This document shows, piece after piece, positions 22,237 to 34,883 of a stretch of DNA of 64,000 bases. The position numbers and the translations under genes were made by a program. Numbering within the stretch: the first letter of the stretch is position 1; each line of letters starts with the position of its first letter. Source of the DNA: Lineus longissimus (Eukaryota > Nemertea > Pilidiophora > Heteronemertea > Lineidae); assembly GCF_910592395.1 (NCBI RefSeq), contig NC_088311.1:22848646-22912645 (forward strand). Direction: 5' to 3'. Under the pieces are notes generated by a model, which worked only from the letters and a program-made list of their open reading frames with translations, was not told the origin of the DNA and made no database searches.

Positions 22237-24942
22237 TCACTCACTGCAGTATCTGTCGCAGGTGCCGGGGCATTCCTTCATCATCCACATCCATGACTGA
22301 GAGTTCCATCTACAGAATTTATCCTTATCTGAGGCTGGTCCGTCAGGACGGGGACAGTTATCCCCGTTGGAGCACTGCTCTGAAGAATAAAGTTAGCTGA
22401 TAAATACTATGTAAGCAGAACGGTGCCCACCAAGAAAGAATCTCCCATAGCACATGAGAAAATTCTAACATATTGTCTGTCGCCGGAAGGATTTTCTTAT
22501 CAACAGTAGCTAATAATTTAACATGATACCAATCTTCCAAGTACGTACATTTTACGTGATAGTTCCTGGTAATCTGTTTAGTTGGTGAATCCACTGGTAC
22601 TTTAAGGAAAATTTTCGGACAAATCGTGTCATTTACGTTTTTGTCATTGGATGTGGTCATTGGAAATATGCCAACACGATGTATTTCGAGTGAGTTCCGG
22701 TGACGCACAGTGATCGACCACCTAAATATCACGAGATCTCACAGGGAGAAGCGTGGTTTACCAAGATGTAGTATCAATGTGATTATGAAATCGCCTATCA
22801 ACATACCATTACAAGAAGCTCCCCTCCATCCAGCGTTGCACGTGCAGGTGCACGTTTCCCTGTTGAATTGGCCATTCTGACATGAACTCACTTTGCACTC
22901 TGCAAAATACGAGAGTCAAAATATTTTTTCCGATATTTGAAAGGAATAATTATTTTCATTCTAAAATATCTTAAATTATCCTAGAACATAATACATGTAT
23001 ATTGCATTGTAACAATCGTTCAGCTTGCACTGACACTTTCTAACCCAGTCGAGAACATAGCGGTAAACATCGCGGTGTACGATGGAAGCGAAAATATTTC
23101 TCTTTACGGTAAGCCGTATTAATTCCGTCATTCTGTCAATAACTAATCTGAACCGGATCTTCCAGAAAGTAGTACACGTACTGGACATACAGTGTAACGT
23201 TGAGCCAGTTTCCGTCGGCATTTGATCACACTTACCACAGTTCGAATCACTGTTCTTGCAGGCGCGATCAGATGCTAAAATAAGACGACAGTATGGTGTA
23301 AACGAGTGAATCGTGTACTGACAATCTTTAATTTTGGTATAGATAAATATCTACACGTAGTCAGTAAGTGGGCAGTAAGTGTATACCAATCGGGGTCCTT
23401 TTATTAATAGGTGAAAAAAAAATTTCCGCGACTTCTCACCTCCGTTGGAAGTATTTGGACCTATTATATTAACCTCTTCCAAAAGAAAATCCGACTGATA
23501 CTTACTTATCACCGTAAATTAGAGTTTGGAAAGACTTTGCTGCCGTCTGCTATAACTTACCACAGAGCGCCCCGTCCATACAGTAGCCATAACCAGCTGG
23601 ACAGGCAGAGCAAAGGCTGCCTCTCTTGTAAGTTTTGTCAGGAGTGCCTGCCCAGTTTAGATTACCTCTGAAGATGATACAAAGCCAAGAGTCAATTTCT
23701 TACGAGCTATTCATGTAAACAGCGCCTCGCTCTCGCGTTTGGGTGTTTTAGGCTGCGCATACGCACCTCTCCAACTTCGGGAAATGTATTGACTCATCCT
23801 GTAGTTTCCTCGGTAGCGCTAAATATGCAGAATGTAGAGGCTATTTTCAGCTTTTCCGACCTCCTGAGAATCCCCACCTACCTCCGAGAAACATATGGAC
23901 AACGTATTCCGGTTCAGAAGGACAGCCATACTACAAAAATGTAGTTGACAGAAAAATGAAACCCGAGATGCAAAGTCCAACTCACCCTGGGGCAAATTCA
24001 CATACAACCATAGCCTCACTGCCGCACTTTTTATACGCACATCCGACCTTTGTAGTTGGGCCCCATATCATCTGAGTGTAATGACCAGCCCCTCCGAACT
24101 GACCTCCATACCTATAGCCAGGGTTTTTTACTTCATCGTACCATATCTCCATTGACCTGTAAAAGAAACGAACAAACACCAACAAGCAACACACTAGTAA
24201 TACATGTACATATATGCTTTAGAAAATCGCTGTAAGAGAGAGAGTCCACCTTTTGCTCCTCCTGCCTACAGTGATGTTGAGCATGATAACAACCGCCAGC
24301 TCGGAAAGCGATCTATAGATATGGATATGGCTATGGCCGATGATGACCTAAATGGGCCTGGAAGAGAATCCTCGGCTGTTCGTTGTGCTGAACTTACTTT
24401 ACTAATCCGTAGTTGTATGTGTAGCTCTGTCCAACGAATATGTATGGTTCAAACTTTCTGACATCGGCGCTGTTGTGACCAGCTCTGCATCCGTTTGCCC
24501 AGCCCTGGGCACTTCCCTCAAGGCGGTCGTCCCATTCCTGCAACATGTTAGATCACTATTTAAAACTTCATTCAGGTTTAATCGTTGTCATTTTCTTAGG
24601 CCGGATAACACATTCTAAGATATTTGATATTTAACATATACGTTTTAACACATTATGTTGATCTCCTTCCAGTGAGAATTTTGCCATGAATTTGAAAAAC
24701 CTTCTTCAATTCTATTCACCTACCAATGCGATCATGTCGGCTGCTTGTGGCTGCCCACCCTCCTGACCTCGGGCGACCTTCGCCCTGTACTCATTGTGGA
24801 GGTCCAGAATCTTCTGTTTATCGGCTTTGCTGAATCGGTCTCCTGCAACATCGCCTTCTATTACCGCAACGACTAGGACAGGCAGAGCCACCATGAAGAA
24901 AAGCGCCCTGGCGATCATCTTGGATTTCACAGCGGTGACCAT
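22237..24942 (-). CDS. Secreted CAP-domain protein with EGF-like and ShKT-like C-terminus
   Basis: Exons in transcription order: 24942-24724, 24537-24398, 24156-23986, 23667-23561, 23274-23236, 22899-22807, 22379-22237 (TGA); 912 bases, 303 aa. Residues 1-29 are a signal peptide (ALFFMVALPVLVVAV). The CAP domain (about 40-180) shows ILDLHNEYRAKV, WDDRLEGSAQGWA, CRAGHN and GHYTQMIWGPTTKVGC. A hinge follows with CSACPAGYGYC, then an EGF-like exon (CTCTCNAGWRGASC) and a cysteine-rich end with the ShKT pattern C…W…M..CPGTC..YC. The usual GEN(I/L) glutamate is Gln (VGQSY). An alternative reading splices at TGCA|gtgagt inside the last exon, but the exact triplet sum favours the stop. The family is extracellular; members serve in immunity, fertilisation or venoms. 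Which applies here cannot be told. Confidence 0.87.
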
Positions 24943-25002
24943 TTTGGATTGTACTCACGAAAGTCAGGCCATCGATAGCTGTGTTCATTTATTTCATTCA
25001 GT

Positions 25003-25010
25003 TTTATAGG
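25003..25010 (-). promoter_or_regulatory. TATA box of the CAP gene
   Basis: CTATAAAA on the minus strand, about 60 bases before the ATG at 24942. This leaves about 30 bases to a start site near 24975 and a short 5' UTR. Confidence 0.5.
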
Positions 25011-26982
25011 GTTTTTCTAGACGTCTGTGCTCACTGGAAGATATTGATACAGGATTATTTGAACACTGAATGCATGCAAAGTCACGTCTCGGCTCAGCTT
25101 CAAGTTATCATCGTTCGTGAAATGAAAACTCTGACAAACGTTTCAGAATTCTAAGTTGATATTGCAGGGAAGTTCGAATCGTCCGAAAGGTACCATCTCC
25201 CCCGTCATCTTGTTCGAAGCGTCCACGTAATATAATAAGAAAGAAAACGTTCCCTTGTTAGGGCATTAGGGAGATTGGTAACAACCAAAAGGCTCTCCAT
25301 CTACAAGATAAAAATATTTTTTTGGTAATCACATCGGCCTGCTAATACAACTCAAACGACCTAAGGCCTGACTCCACTAAAAAGAACAGCTGTCGTCGCC
25401 GCAGCGGCAAAAATATGTTCGGGGCTGCGATTCTTAATCAAATATATCGATAATACTTCGGCGACTCACCAGCTTCCCGCCGCTTTGGTCGAACGTAGTT
25501 TACCGCGGCAGTATAAAGCCAGTGAAATCAGGCCTTTAAACGAACGTTTAATAAATATTTATTGCTGTATTTCATTCCACTGCAATTAAACACAGCTTAT
25601 TTTAGATCAAAATTTAAAATCCTAATATCCGGTTTGTCATTTCAAAAGCACGTGCGAGATTTATTTTGCAAACATTCGCCTGTAATATTATATCTTACAA
25701 TGTATGATAGCTTTGTAACTCACGTAGCTTTGGAACTCGTAAAAATTCGCAGAAGAGTTGATTGTAAAATTGGCTCTATGCCGGAAAGATTCTGCTTGGG
25801 TTATAAAAAATGTAAGTTGTTTTAAACATCCATCACTTTGAGAAGTGTTTTGAACTGATTCGCCAGGCGGCTTGTTTCAGAGGGCCGTATTTATGAAAGT
25901 CAGATCCCCGTATTTCCGCCGATATTATGTGTATTTGGGGAATATATAATCTCACCTTAAACTTACAAGTGTCTAATTCTTAATCGACTGACTCCAATCT
26001 GATTTTATTGCTTAAAGGGCCAAGCAGTCAGTAGGGATGTCGTGGCTTAAACCGCAGTTCCTTTTAATGGGCGTAATCCGCAGTCCCTTTATTTGGCGTA
26101 TTCACCGAGCACGCCGTCAATTAACGTTACGTGTAGATTCCATGAGGCAGTATCATTTTAGCGATATCAATGTTACTAATATCACCGACCTAACATTTGT
26201 AGGTCCGTGCAACATCAATTGAAAGCAAATAAAAATCAGATGATGTCAATACATTAATGTTGACAGTTACCAGGATGAAAATAGTGCGTGAATGGTATCA
26301 TGCTATCCATCCTCGAGGACGGACATAGGAGAGAATCAGCAAACACTGTCAAGGTGACATCCTCAAACAGGGGTCTGGTGAGGTAGAAACATTCAGGCAA
26401 ATAAGATCAGGTAATAGTATTTTCCTTGTGTTTAAAAACTCTATCCATGGAAAACTCAGAACATTGTACTTCCGAATGCAAATATCAGCTTATTGCAAAC
26501 ATATAGGCAGATATGCCGGAAGAGAGTTTTTTTGCGGAGGAATGATGGAGGGACCCGGAATTCTAGATCTGGAGTGGACGACGAGATGCTCGGATCCTCG
26601 TAATATAAGGTCTTAGGACTTCGATTCTCTGATGGGATGTCGCGGGGTTGTCGTTTGTGCACCCATTCAAACACTACTAAAAGTGTTGACTTTTGGCATC
26701 ACCATCATTTTGGCTAGAACTTGAAATCCTAAAGTATATAGAACCTCTTCAATGGCAAAGTGAATGCCTATTTCAAAGGTGAGAGTATGTTTTTTTTTGT
26801 TTTTCAGAGGCTAGAACAACCTACCACGTTTTAAATGGGCATTCATTTAATTGAAGGAATTGTAATTGCTTAAGGATTTCAACTGATGGTGCCTTTGATC
26901 AACCCTTACAGGTAAACCGTCAAGCACGTTCCCGGAGTCAAGGACGCTGCTCATCGAATAGCACACGGATAATCACTTCAAA
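25011..26982. other. Intergenic stretch, no gene seen
   Basis: Divergent intergenic region between the CAP gene and the Cys-loop receptor gene. I find no convincing exon and no RNA gene. Any promoter of the channel gene should lie at its right end. Confidence 0.5.
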
Positions 26983-29900
26983 ATGCTGGCTTCTATCATT
27001 ATAACGTTAATTTTGTTGAGCAGCTTAATCGTGCTGGAAGTAAATAGTCAAAATGGTGAGTTTTTTTTCTCTTTTTTGTGATTAGAAATGTCAGCCTCTT
27101 CAGACAGTGGAACCCCGGTCGGCGACCACCCCGCTATGACGACCAAGAATCGCCGGTCCCGAATGGTTTCCTCTCTAATTGCCATTATAAGGCCCCCGGT
27201 AACACGACCAGCCTGGTACCCAGACCACGAGCACTGGATTGGGCGGTCCCAACTACCAAATTCACCCCTCTAACCCAACCAAAGGGCCTTATTGCCGTAA
27301 TCGGTCGCGACCGCGTCCTCCGGCAATTAACACCTCGGCGCAAAACTCTCTTGATTTTATAACACCACGGACAGTGGCTATCATGAGAATCCATATGAAA
27401 ACTTTTGTACAGGCAGTTACTATCAGTTGAAAGTTAACAAACTGCGTTTTACTAACGTTTTTTGAATCAATTTATCCCTGTTTTTTTCATTATTCAGCCC
27501 TGTCAGTGTCAGACATGCTGGGTACCGACAGCAAAAAATCATGTGATTTGCAATAAGTCAGGCAGCGTTTATCACCGAAAACATTGGAGCATTCTAAAAT
27601 GTGGAATGATGAGAAGCTGCAATGATTTCTGTTAAGAAATGATTGCGACAAATTTGTCATGCTAAACGCCTGGGATGCAATCTTTGGTACTGAAAGATTT
27701 GTTTCTACACCCATAAATGGTAGTTTGGTACCGTCATTGAAGAATAGAGTAGAAAACTACCACGGGGACTCTGCTGTTTAAACTGGCCTTATTTCCTTTC
27801 CAGTGACCGCCGAGCAACGCCTGATCACTGATCTGATGACAGGTTATAAGAAGGAGGTTCGTCCAGGAAATCCTAATATACCAGATGGCATCGATGAAAC
27901 ACTCTCATTATACCAGATAATGGGCTTGGTAGGCTTCGACAAATGAAACATTTCTGATTGAGCACGTCTCATGAGTTTTAGTTTTTTTCATTTAATCCAA
28001 CATGAGTGCCATCCTTTATTCCGCTCTGCACAGGGGTGTAGTGTGCTGGGAATGTTGTTGTTTTTGCTGGTATTTGGTAATCAAAGTTTTTCGCCGTCAT
28101 TGCGGTTGGCGTCTTTGATGATACTTCCGCTTTCAGCTAACCTAGCAGGTCATTTAGATTATCGAACGCCCAATGGGACCGAGCGTAGTTTTTCCGCAAT
28201 AGCGATTGCCATTTTTGTCCCGATTGAGGTTGAGATTTTCAAAGAATCTATGAGCTTGGTGCAGGACTTGCCTGCTTACATATTAATAAACTGAGAGAAG
28301 AAATACGCGTGTTCACAATCTAACTCTGATTTTTAGGATAACCGTAAACAAACGATTACTTTCTCTGGCGGTCTGACACAAGTAAGTAATCTTCAAGTAT
28401 CATCACAAACAAGTTTATCTGTCTCGCTAAAACACCCCGCAAACGATTGTTGCGGCGACATCATGTAATATTCATTGCATGTGGCAGAAATCTCTCTCGT
28501 TTGCGGTGGTCCCTGTTGCAGGTTCTTGCGACCAAAAGCAGGGTTCGCATAGCCAATCTCCAAAGAGAGGACTGCTCTAATTTGCCTCGGAAATCGGAAG
28601 ACCAGTTCGGTCAGTTTGTATGTCAAAAGTGGGATTTTTCACATGGCCAAAATCTTGTTAATGTCTAGTACGACTATATGTAAAACAATGATACGAAACA
28701 ATCGACTTGACTAGATTATGTTAACCAGAGAAGGAAATCACCTCGTTCTTGTGCTAGGGTCTGACCCTCTTTGTAAGCGACACCACTCTTTTTCAGGTAT
28801 GGATGGACCCTCGTCTTGGCTGGGACGTGGAGAAGTATGAGTTTGTTCCATTTACATCTGTTCCCGCGGAGATACTATGGAGGCCTGACGTTGGCTTGTT
28901 CTCGAGGTTGGTAAGCCTCAAAGGCCGTATTGATAATAGGAAGTTTTCGCAAAGGCCTCAAAACGCCAACGCGAACGCCTATTTCAGTGTTCGAGCTCCT
29001 GATCATGACCTCTAACAATGGGACAGGCGTCAGCGTTGGTGTTTCGGGGATTTGAGAAAATTGAATTTGCGTATAGGATACGCATTACCTGGGATGGGTT
29101 CCGAGGACTTGTTGAATGACATCAATTGAATCACTATAGAATGACAACAAATAACATGGTTTGTCACTCGAGATCTGAGGACGCCATGCCCTTTTTGATA
29201 ATTGTAGGCCTAATCAGGATGAAAAAGCTCAAGATTTCGGAAAACAAGTCCCCTTCTGAAGGGGTTAAAGCAAGAAAGTTTAAAGTCACAGCAGAAGTAG
29301 TCTCCTGCCTATGCAGTCAATTTCGTCATCCAGTCCTGATCGTCTTATCGGGCAACAGGACGAGGCCGGTTCATTGCGTCCGGAGTGTACAGCAGAAGTT
29401 GGGTTTACTCGAAAAGACATAAGTGCATATATTCAAGTGGCTTTTGCATCTCCACTCTACTTTTGTTGTTTCAGCGTAGACGATTTCTTCGACATAGCGG
29501 AGCAGTCAAAGAACAAGGCCATAATACTTTCCAACGCAGTCGTGTGGTGGAACGTCATCAAGGTGTTCACAAGTTCCTGCCCTCTGGACATGAAATACTT
29601 CCCCTTTGATTCGCAACGCTGCGAAATAAAATTTTCAGGCGCGACTGGATTTACTAACTTCATAAAGTTCACTACGAATGGAAAAATCCTCCTCGAGTTC
29701 TTCACGCCGAACGCGGAATGGGATTTGATCAATGCGACGGGACGGGTTACCGAGCTACCCGTGTATTCGATGGAACAAGATGGCGTCCTGCCGAACATGA
29801 GTGTGTACACTGTGACCTTGACACTTCAACGGAGGACGGTATACTACTGGATACACCTGATCATACCTTGTATGTTCATCTCTGGTCTGATTTGCTTCGT

Positions 29901-30700
29901 GTTCGTGATGCCCGCGGATGCCGGGGAGAAGATCTCTTTCAGTGTGACCATCCTCCTCGCCTTCATCGTCTACCAGCTGCTAATTGCCGATTCCCTGCCG
30001 AAAGGATCCCAGTCGGTCTCACTCTTGTGTAAGTAAAGAATTGCGCTAAAAAAGCCCGACAGAAAGACCAACGTTTGCCGATCGCGACACGGCACAAAAT
30101 CCTGTAAGCGACAACTGAAACTCTCAATTCATTGTTACTGGAAAGTGTCGCATATATATGACTTACATCATTCTGGCTTGCAATCATACTCAGGAGGATC
30201 AATTTCTTAAAATATCCTTCACTTTTTTTTCAGCTGCCTACGTGACAGCATTGGTGGTCCTTTCTGCCATGTCAGTTATTTTCAGCATAATCGTCCTGAA
30301 TCTCTACCATCGCGATCCTGGTGTCCCCTTGCCCCGGTATTTCAGGAAGATCGTGCTTTACAGCCTGGGGAAACTGGTGTGCAAGAAAGTGCCAGTGGTC
30401 AAACCATTGAAGAAGGGTCAAGTTGAGGCATGGCCAGAAAAAAGTGACGCCAACAGACTAAGCGTCTTTGTCCGCGATCAGTACGGCACTAAAGAGGACC
30501 CGGATGTTGTTAAGTCTGATGATTTGCGCATTGACACAGAAGAACGAGATGAAGTCGTTGTGAATGAGTGGAAACTTGCGGCGGAAATACTCGACCGAGT
30601 CTTCTTGGGGGTGTATCTGATAGTTACTGCTGTCGTGAATGTGGTCATACTGTTTATTATGCCAGTTTGGGCGAAGCAAAGCATAGAAGAACACCAATAA
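26983..30700 (+). CDS. Nicotinic-acetylcholine-receptor-like Cys-loop channel subunit
   Basis: Exons: 26983-27055, 27804-27928, 28337-28381, 28797-28906, 29475-30028, 30234-30700 (TAA); 1374 bases, 457 aa. Residues 1-23 are a signal peptide. The binding domain has QRLITDLMTGYKKEVRP, VWMDPRLGWD, ILWRPDVGLFSS and the Cys-loop CPLDMKYFPFDSQRC with the canonical 13 residues between cysteines. TM1 starts YYWIHLIIPCMF, TM2 is preceded by GEK (the Glu of cation-selective family members), TM3 contains SAMSVIFSIIVLNLYHRDP, and TM4 contains LGVYLIVTAVVNVVILF. The loop C vicinal cysteine pair of alpha subunits is absent, so this is a non-alpha or orphan-ligand subunit. The M3-M4 loop is about 110 residues. 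The donor at 28907 is gttggt rather than the stronger GTAAGC six bases further; only the former keeps the frame and the SSVDDFFD motif. AATAAA overlaps the stop codon (30696-30701). Confidence 0.9.
27100..27330. repeat. Possible diverged dispersed repeat in the first intron of the channel gene
   Basis: The stretch contains spaced ACGACC/CGACCA and related motifs (cgctatgacgacc, ggtaacacgacc, cagaccacg), which recall the degenerate CENP-B/pogo-associated repeats of animal genomes. No clear terminal repeats are visible, so the assignment is weak. Confidence 0.25.
29311..29400. repeat. Dispersed repeat fragment (also at 39228-39340)
   Basis: Shares ttcgtcatcc, a cgacaggacgag/caacaggacgag core and atccggagtgta with 39228-39340. 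The two lie in introns of unrelated genes, which points to an uncharacterised interspersed repeat. Confidence 0.45.
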
Positions 30701-30701
30701 A

Positions 30702-32961
30702 ATAGGACATGAAGCATTGGTTGATTAGGGTCACCTGAAGATGGCCAATTTAATCCCCTTGCTCCTGCCCATGTAAATAATTCCCCCTTTAAGCTGGATA
30801 GTTGAAAAGCCAAAATAATTTTTTTACATGCAAATGACATTTTGGATATAACTGAACAAACTTGCTTGTCGGACCTGATATTTGCGAAATTTACGGCACT
30901 AATTCACACCCTGTTTTATTCCCACTGAGGAGGCTGGCCGCATGTTACATCTATAGTCCTATTCATGCACACATGAATTAAACGCTTAATCAATATTTGT
31001 GTCAGTCACGAAATAAATCAGATGTGATGATTTTGTGAAAAACCACTCAGAAACAGTGATAATATCCACTCAAATATACCCCATACACCATACGTAGCGA
31101 ATCGCAGAAAAATTGGTCTGGATACATGGACATGAATAGTTGTACCTAGCAACAATATCACAAATATTGGAACGTGTGTTTGGCCAAATTGATAACATTG
31201 CTTTTCAAAAGAGACACGGGAGAGGATAAATTGTAAAATGATTCACTGATATACAATTTATCCTCTCCCGTGTCTCCAGAACAGGATAGCACCGATTGAT
31301 ATGGCAAAATGGATGAAAGGTGGCCATGACGCCCGTGATTCAGTGCATTGTACCCGATTTGTACATGTGCATGGATGCATGAATACCGTATATCATAAAT
31401 GGGGCGCTTTAGGTATTACAGTATGTTCTGTTGCTGTTTTTTCAAAGGAAATCATTACCTTGGTGGTATAAAGCTCATGATCATGATGACAACTGATATA
31501 AACGTGGAAATATGCCAAAATATCAGGCCTGTGTGTCCTCTAAACCGATGGGTAGAGCAAAAGGTCTGGCTACAATTTCTAACACGATTCCATTGTTCAT
31601 TGTATGATACCCAAACTCTCGACATATCAATTTTGTTGCCTTGAGAGAAAAACAATGCCACAAAATTTAATATTCCAAAGCATATTGTTCCATCATTGCC
31701 GCCTTGTATTGTGATGAAAAAGTGGCGTAGAGACTCATGCAAAAGGATACTATGACTGTTCACAATGAACATCAAATCGCCCCAAGACATAAGGTTTTTA
31801 ACAAAGGGCCTCAGTGAAAGTTGGAAACGATATCAGATTGAACTCTCAGTACCCTTCAACGTTCAAGGCCATCCATGAACTTTATATTATTCAGACCACT
31901 ATACTACCAACAAGTAAGAATAGAGGCGGCTTCGGGAGGGATAGATACACGATGCACTACAGACTTCTTCTGGCTATGGTTTACACTGGTGATGATGTGG
32001 AATTAATTTGCCTTTTCTTCTCGGTGCCTTTCGAACTTTTCTGGTGATCGTGATAAAAAAGCAACTGAAAGGACATCCCTGAGTAACAGCTCAGCATCCG
32101 AGGTAAACTCTGAGAGGTGACCAAATTCATGTTATGATATTGATCACTCTCTCCGCCGAACAGTCAAATCGATATTGAAATACTCACCACATCTATTGCA
32201 TGTAAGTGAATCTTTATGATGTCGCCGACAATTATGAAATGTTACCTATGACTTTTGTGAGTGTTTAGTCATAATTATTCAGCAGTCATTAGCCAAGAAT
32301 GCAACAGTAATGAGGATGGGAGCTGCATTGGTAATGCATTCAAGAGGTCATTCACAGAAATAAGATATTTACGCAGGACAAAGACGTATATGTAAGCATA
32401 TGAAGAAAATAATGAGAACCTGGCGAATACAATGAAAATGGGTTGGAATCCGTCAGCTCTGATCATGAATATGTCATTGGGCTCCTGTCGTCGAATGCTG
32501 AACTGGTAAACGATAAAGATAGGCGATGGTGAAACATCGCGTTGATGTTTTGATTTCGTTTTTGTCTGACTAAAACTAATTCTGCTGTCCTCGGCTTTAC
32601 AGAGTTTCAATCTGCCAGTGCAAAAGCGACCTTGGGAACTACCAAACCGTACTTAACGATTTGTTGGCTCCTATCGTTTCTAAACTGGACAAATGATTTT
32701 CGCTATCATTTTTTCGTATAAGAAACAACAGTGATTGGCAATTTGCAAGTACATGTAGTTTATGAGCATTGAGGGTGCTCTGGAGTTGTTAAGAACAAAC
32801 AAAAGAGAATGGAGGAAAATGAAAAAAATCAAAGATCGAGTTTTGCTAAGGATCGGAACGCAACAAAATATAGGAAGTAGCAGAAGACATCTTCGAGTAC
32901 CATACAGCTCAAAGAGCCGTCAAACAACTCAGAAGTCATTATTCCTATACTTGGTCCACAG
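30702..32961. other. Intergenic stretch, no gene seen
   Basis: No recognisable exon. The short open frames at 31455-31790 (-) and 32275-32610 (-) have no known motif. The only structure seen is the perfect inverted repeat at 31211-31276. Confidence 0.5.
31211..31276. repeat. Perfect 25-bp inverted repeat with 16-bp loop
   Basis: gagacacgggagaggataaa followed by ttgta is mirrored exactly by tacaa and tttatcctctcccgtgtctc. The arms are identical over 25 bases, with a 16-base loop. It may be a tiny palindromic MITE, or a structured RNA or fork-stalling site in the spacer downstream of the channel gene. Confidence 0.85.
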
Positions 32962-32997
32962 AGACATACTTGTACATGTATCAAAGTGACGAAGAAG

Positions 32998-34544
32998 ATG
33001 AAATTTTCGACCTTCACAATACCGGCGAGAAACATGCTATTCAGTGAAGCGGACTTGGGTTATACACCGGCCGCCTCGCATATCGACTGTGTCCGTAAGT
33101 GCCTCCTGTTGTCACGGTGTACAACAGTCTCTATCTTCTTCATTACCATCAAATACAACTGCCAGCTCGACACCAGAAAATGGCGGTGTGTCGATGATTT
33201 CTATAAGGTAGATGATGGCCGCATTTTCGAGAGAAAGGTATATAGAAATTATTTTCCTCCCTTTTCTTGCTTTCTTTCCTTTTATTGGCCCATACCAGGT
33301 TCACCTGAATCCGAGCTAGAACAGAATCAAAAAGCTTTATCTGAGGGGTTTGATTGGTGTTATGATTAACTTTCAACAATACATGTGAACATTTTTATTG
33401 CTGGGCTCTTCCAAAATGAAGCAAAGTTGAACGCAACTGTACTGTGGGGAATTGTGCAATGTTTTAAAGTGCTGCAGTATTATGCAAGTGCATAAGGCTG
33501 TCCCAAAGCGCTACTCGTATCAAATAATTATGATGTTAATAATTCACTTTTGATTAGCCCATTAATCAACCGCTTGTGTTTCGCCTTCGAAAACAATACA
33601 AAATTGTTCCACCGTTTGACTTTGTTGATATAATGACTTTCCATCGGCCTCTGAAGCACATCCTTTTACAAAAATATAACCAAGATAGAACTACCAACTA
33701 TGTCACTTTAAGGGTAAGCGTCTACGCCGCAATTGAAAAAGATAATTCTTTTCGATTGATAGTTACCAGAAATCTAGACACTCGAGGCAAATGTCGTGTT
33801 GCAAGCATGTTTTTTGAGTATTTTATATTCATATGCCATGATGAGAGAATGACCTCTACGCCCATATTTAACTATTTATCGGGCAAAAGAGCGGGTGCGT
33901 TATCAATTCCTAAAACGGACAAATGTTTTCAACACCTTTACCTGATGATCAATAGAAGAGTTATATTAACTGTTTACGGCAGGAAGTTGTTGATTTCCTG
34001 TAAGTTAGACAGCGTTAATAAAATCCTGACGACTTTCTATGATTTTGAAATCCGTGATTCTGGAGTGCTCATTTCAAATGGAACACATGTGTCTGTCCGG
34101 GCAAGTTATGTTATGATAGAAATGACATTGTCTGGTAGTGCGCTCTGTTTTGCAACCAATGAAGTCGACAATGATAATAATATCGGACTGGCTGTCAGTT
34201 TGAAAAACAGCGGGTACGCCGTCATCAAACAGTGGCTGCATTTAAAATCGAAATGGAAAAAAGTCAAACGTTTCCGATTGATCAACGACAATTTTGGAAT
34301 ACTAAGCTTCGCGTATCAACCGAAATTCGCGGCGTTAAAATTGATCTGTCCAGACCGGAAGTCAACAATTGGGGCTGCTATTGCCGAAGAACTCCCTCTT
34401 TCGCTGACCTTGAGGACTGCAGACCCGAGACCTTCGCTCGATTTTGACCATGATGGAAATGCCTTCAATCTGGTCAGACGGGTCCAGTCCAACCACATCT
34501 CACGATTTTACGAAGTCCACCTACATGTACATTCACTGATTTGA
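32998..34544 (+). CDS. PAN/apple-like exon plus uncharacterised C-terminal domain (orphan family, member 1)
   Basis: Two exons are visible: …-33237 and 33558-34544 (stop). The first encodes a PAN/apple-like module (CVRKCLLLSRCTTVSIFF … NCQL). It ends in phase 0 at AAG|gtatat. The second starts in phase 0 after ttttgattag and encodes about 328 residues with no domain I recognise. Landmarks are YKIVP, FNYLSGKRAG, LSIPKTDKC, ISNGT, ALKLIC and EELPLSLTLR. ATG 32998 is the first Met in frame, but the frame is open upstream to 32881 and an acceptor-like ccacag ends at 32961. A signal-peptide exon may therefore be missing from my model. Function unknown; secreted or surface location is inferred from the PAN module only. 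Confidence 0.6.
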
Positions 34545-34624
34545 AGACCAACCCTCCAGTTGAAGTTACGCAGTAACCGTCTTAATCACATCTCAAAGTG
34601 GTCCTTCTTTAACCATTATTTCTA

Positions 34625-34790
34625 CAGGTCGTGCGCCGCGAGAAAATTGGTTGTTTGCCGCCGGTGAGCCGGCAGGTCTTCGACCGTTTCCCCACAACTT
34701 CGTATGCAGTGACATGATCCGGTCAAAAGTCCTCTATGATCTTTTCATCGGGGGAGAGAGTGTGCCTATAGGCGGCTGGTAACCAATCAA
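34625..34790 (-). mobile_element. Degenerate LINE fragment (3' end of reverse transcriptase ORF)
   Basis: Clearly related to 58650-58875 (shared gtcgtgcgccgcg, caggtcttcg, gttcccca/tttccccac, ccggtcaaaa/ccggccaaaa blocks) but with many changes and stops. It sits between the two orphan-family terminal exons. Confidence 0.55.
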
Positions 34791-34883
34791 CAATAGAGTC
34801 CAATTTTGACTCGTTGTTTAGCTACATATGTCGAGTCAATAAACTGAACACGTGTGTGTAGCTTATTTCTCATTTCTCTCCAG

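Noticed and set aside
29311-29474. N-terminal extension of the channel ORF before the acceptor at 29474
   Set aside because: It is intronic and overlaps a dispersed repeat. The upstream exon joins at 29475 with correct phase and domain continuity.
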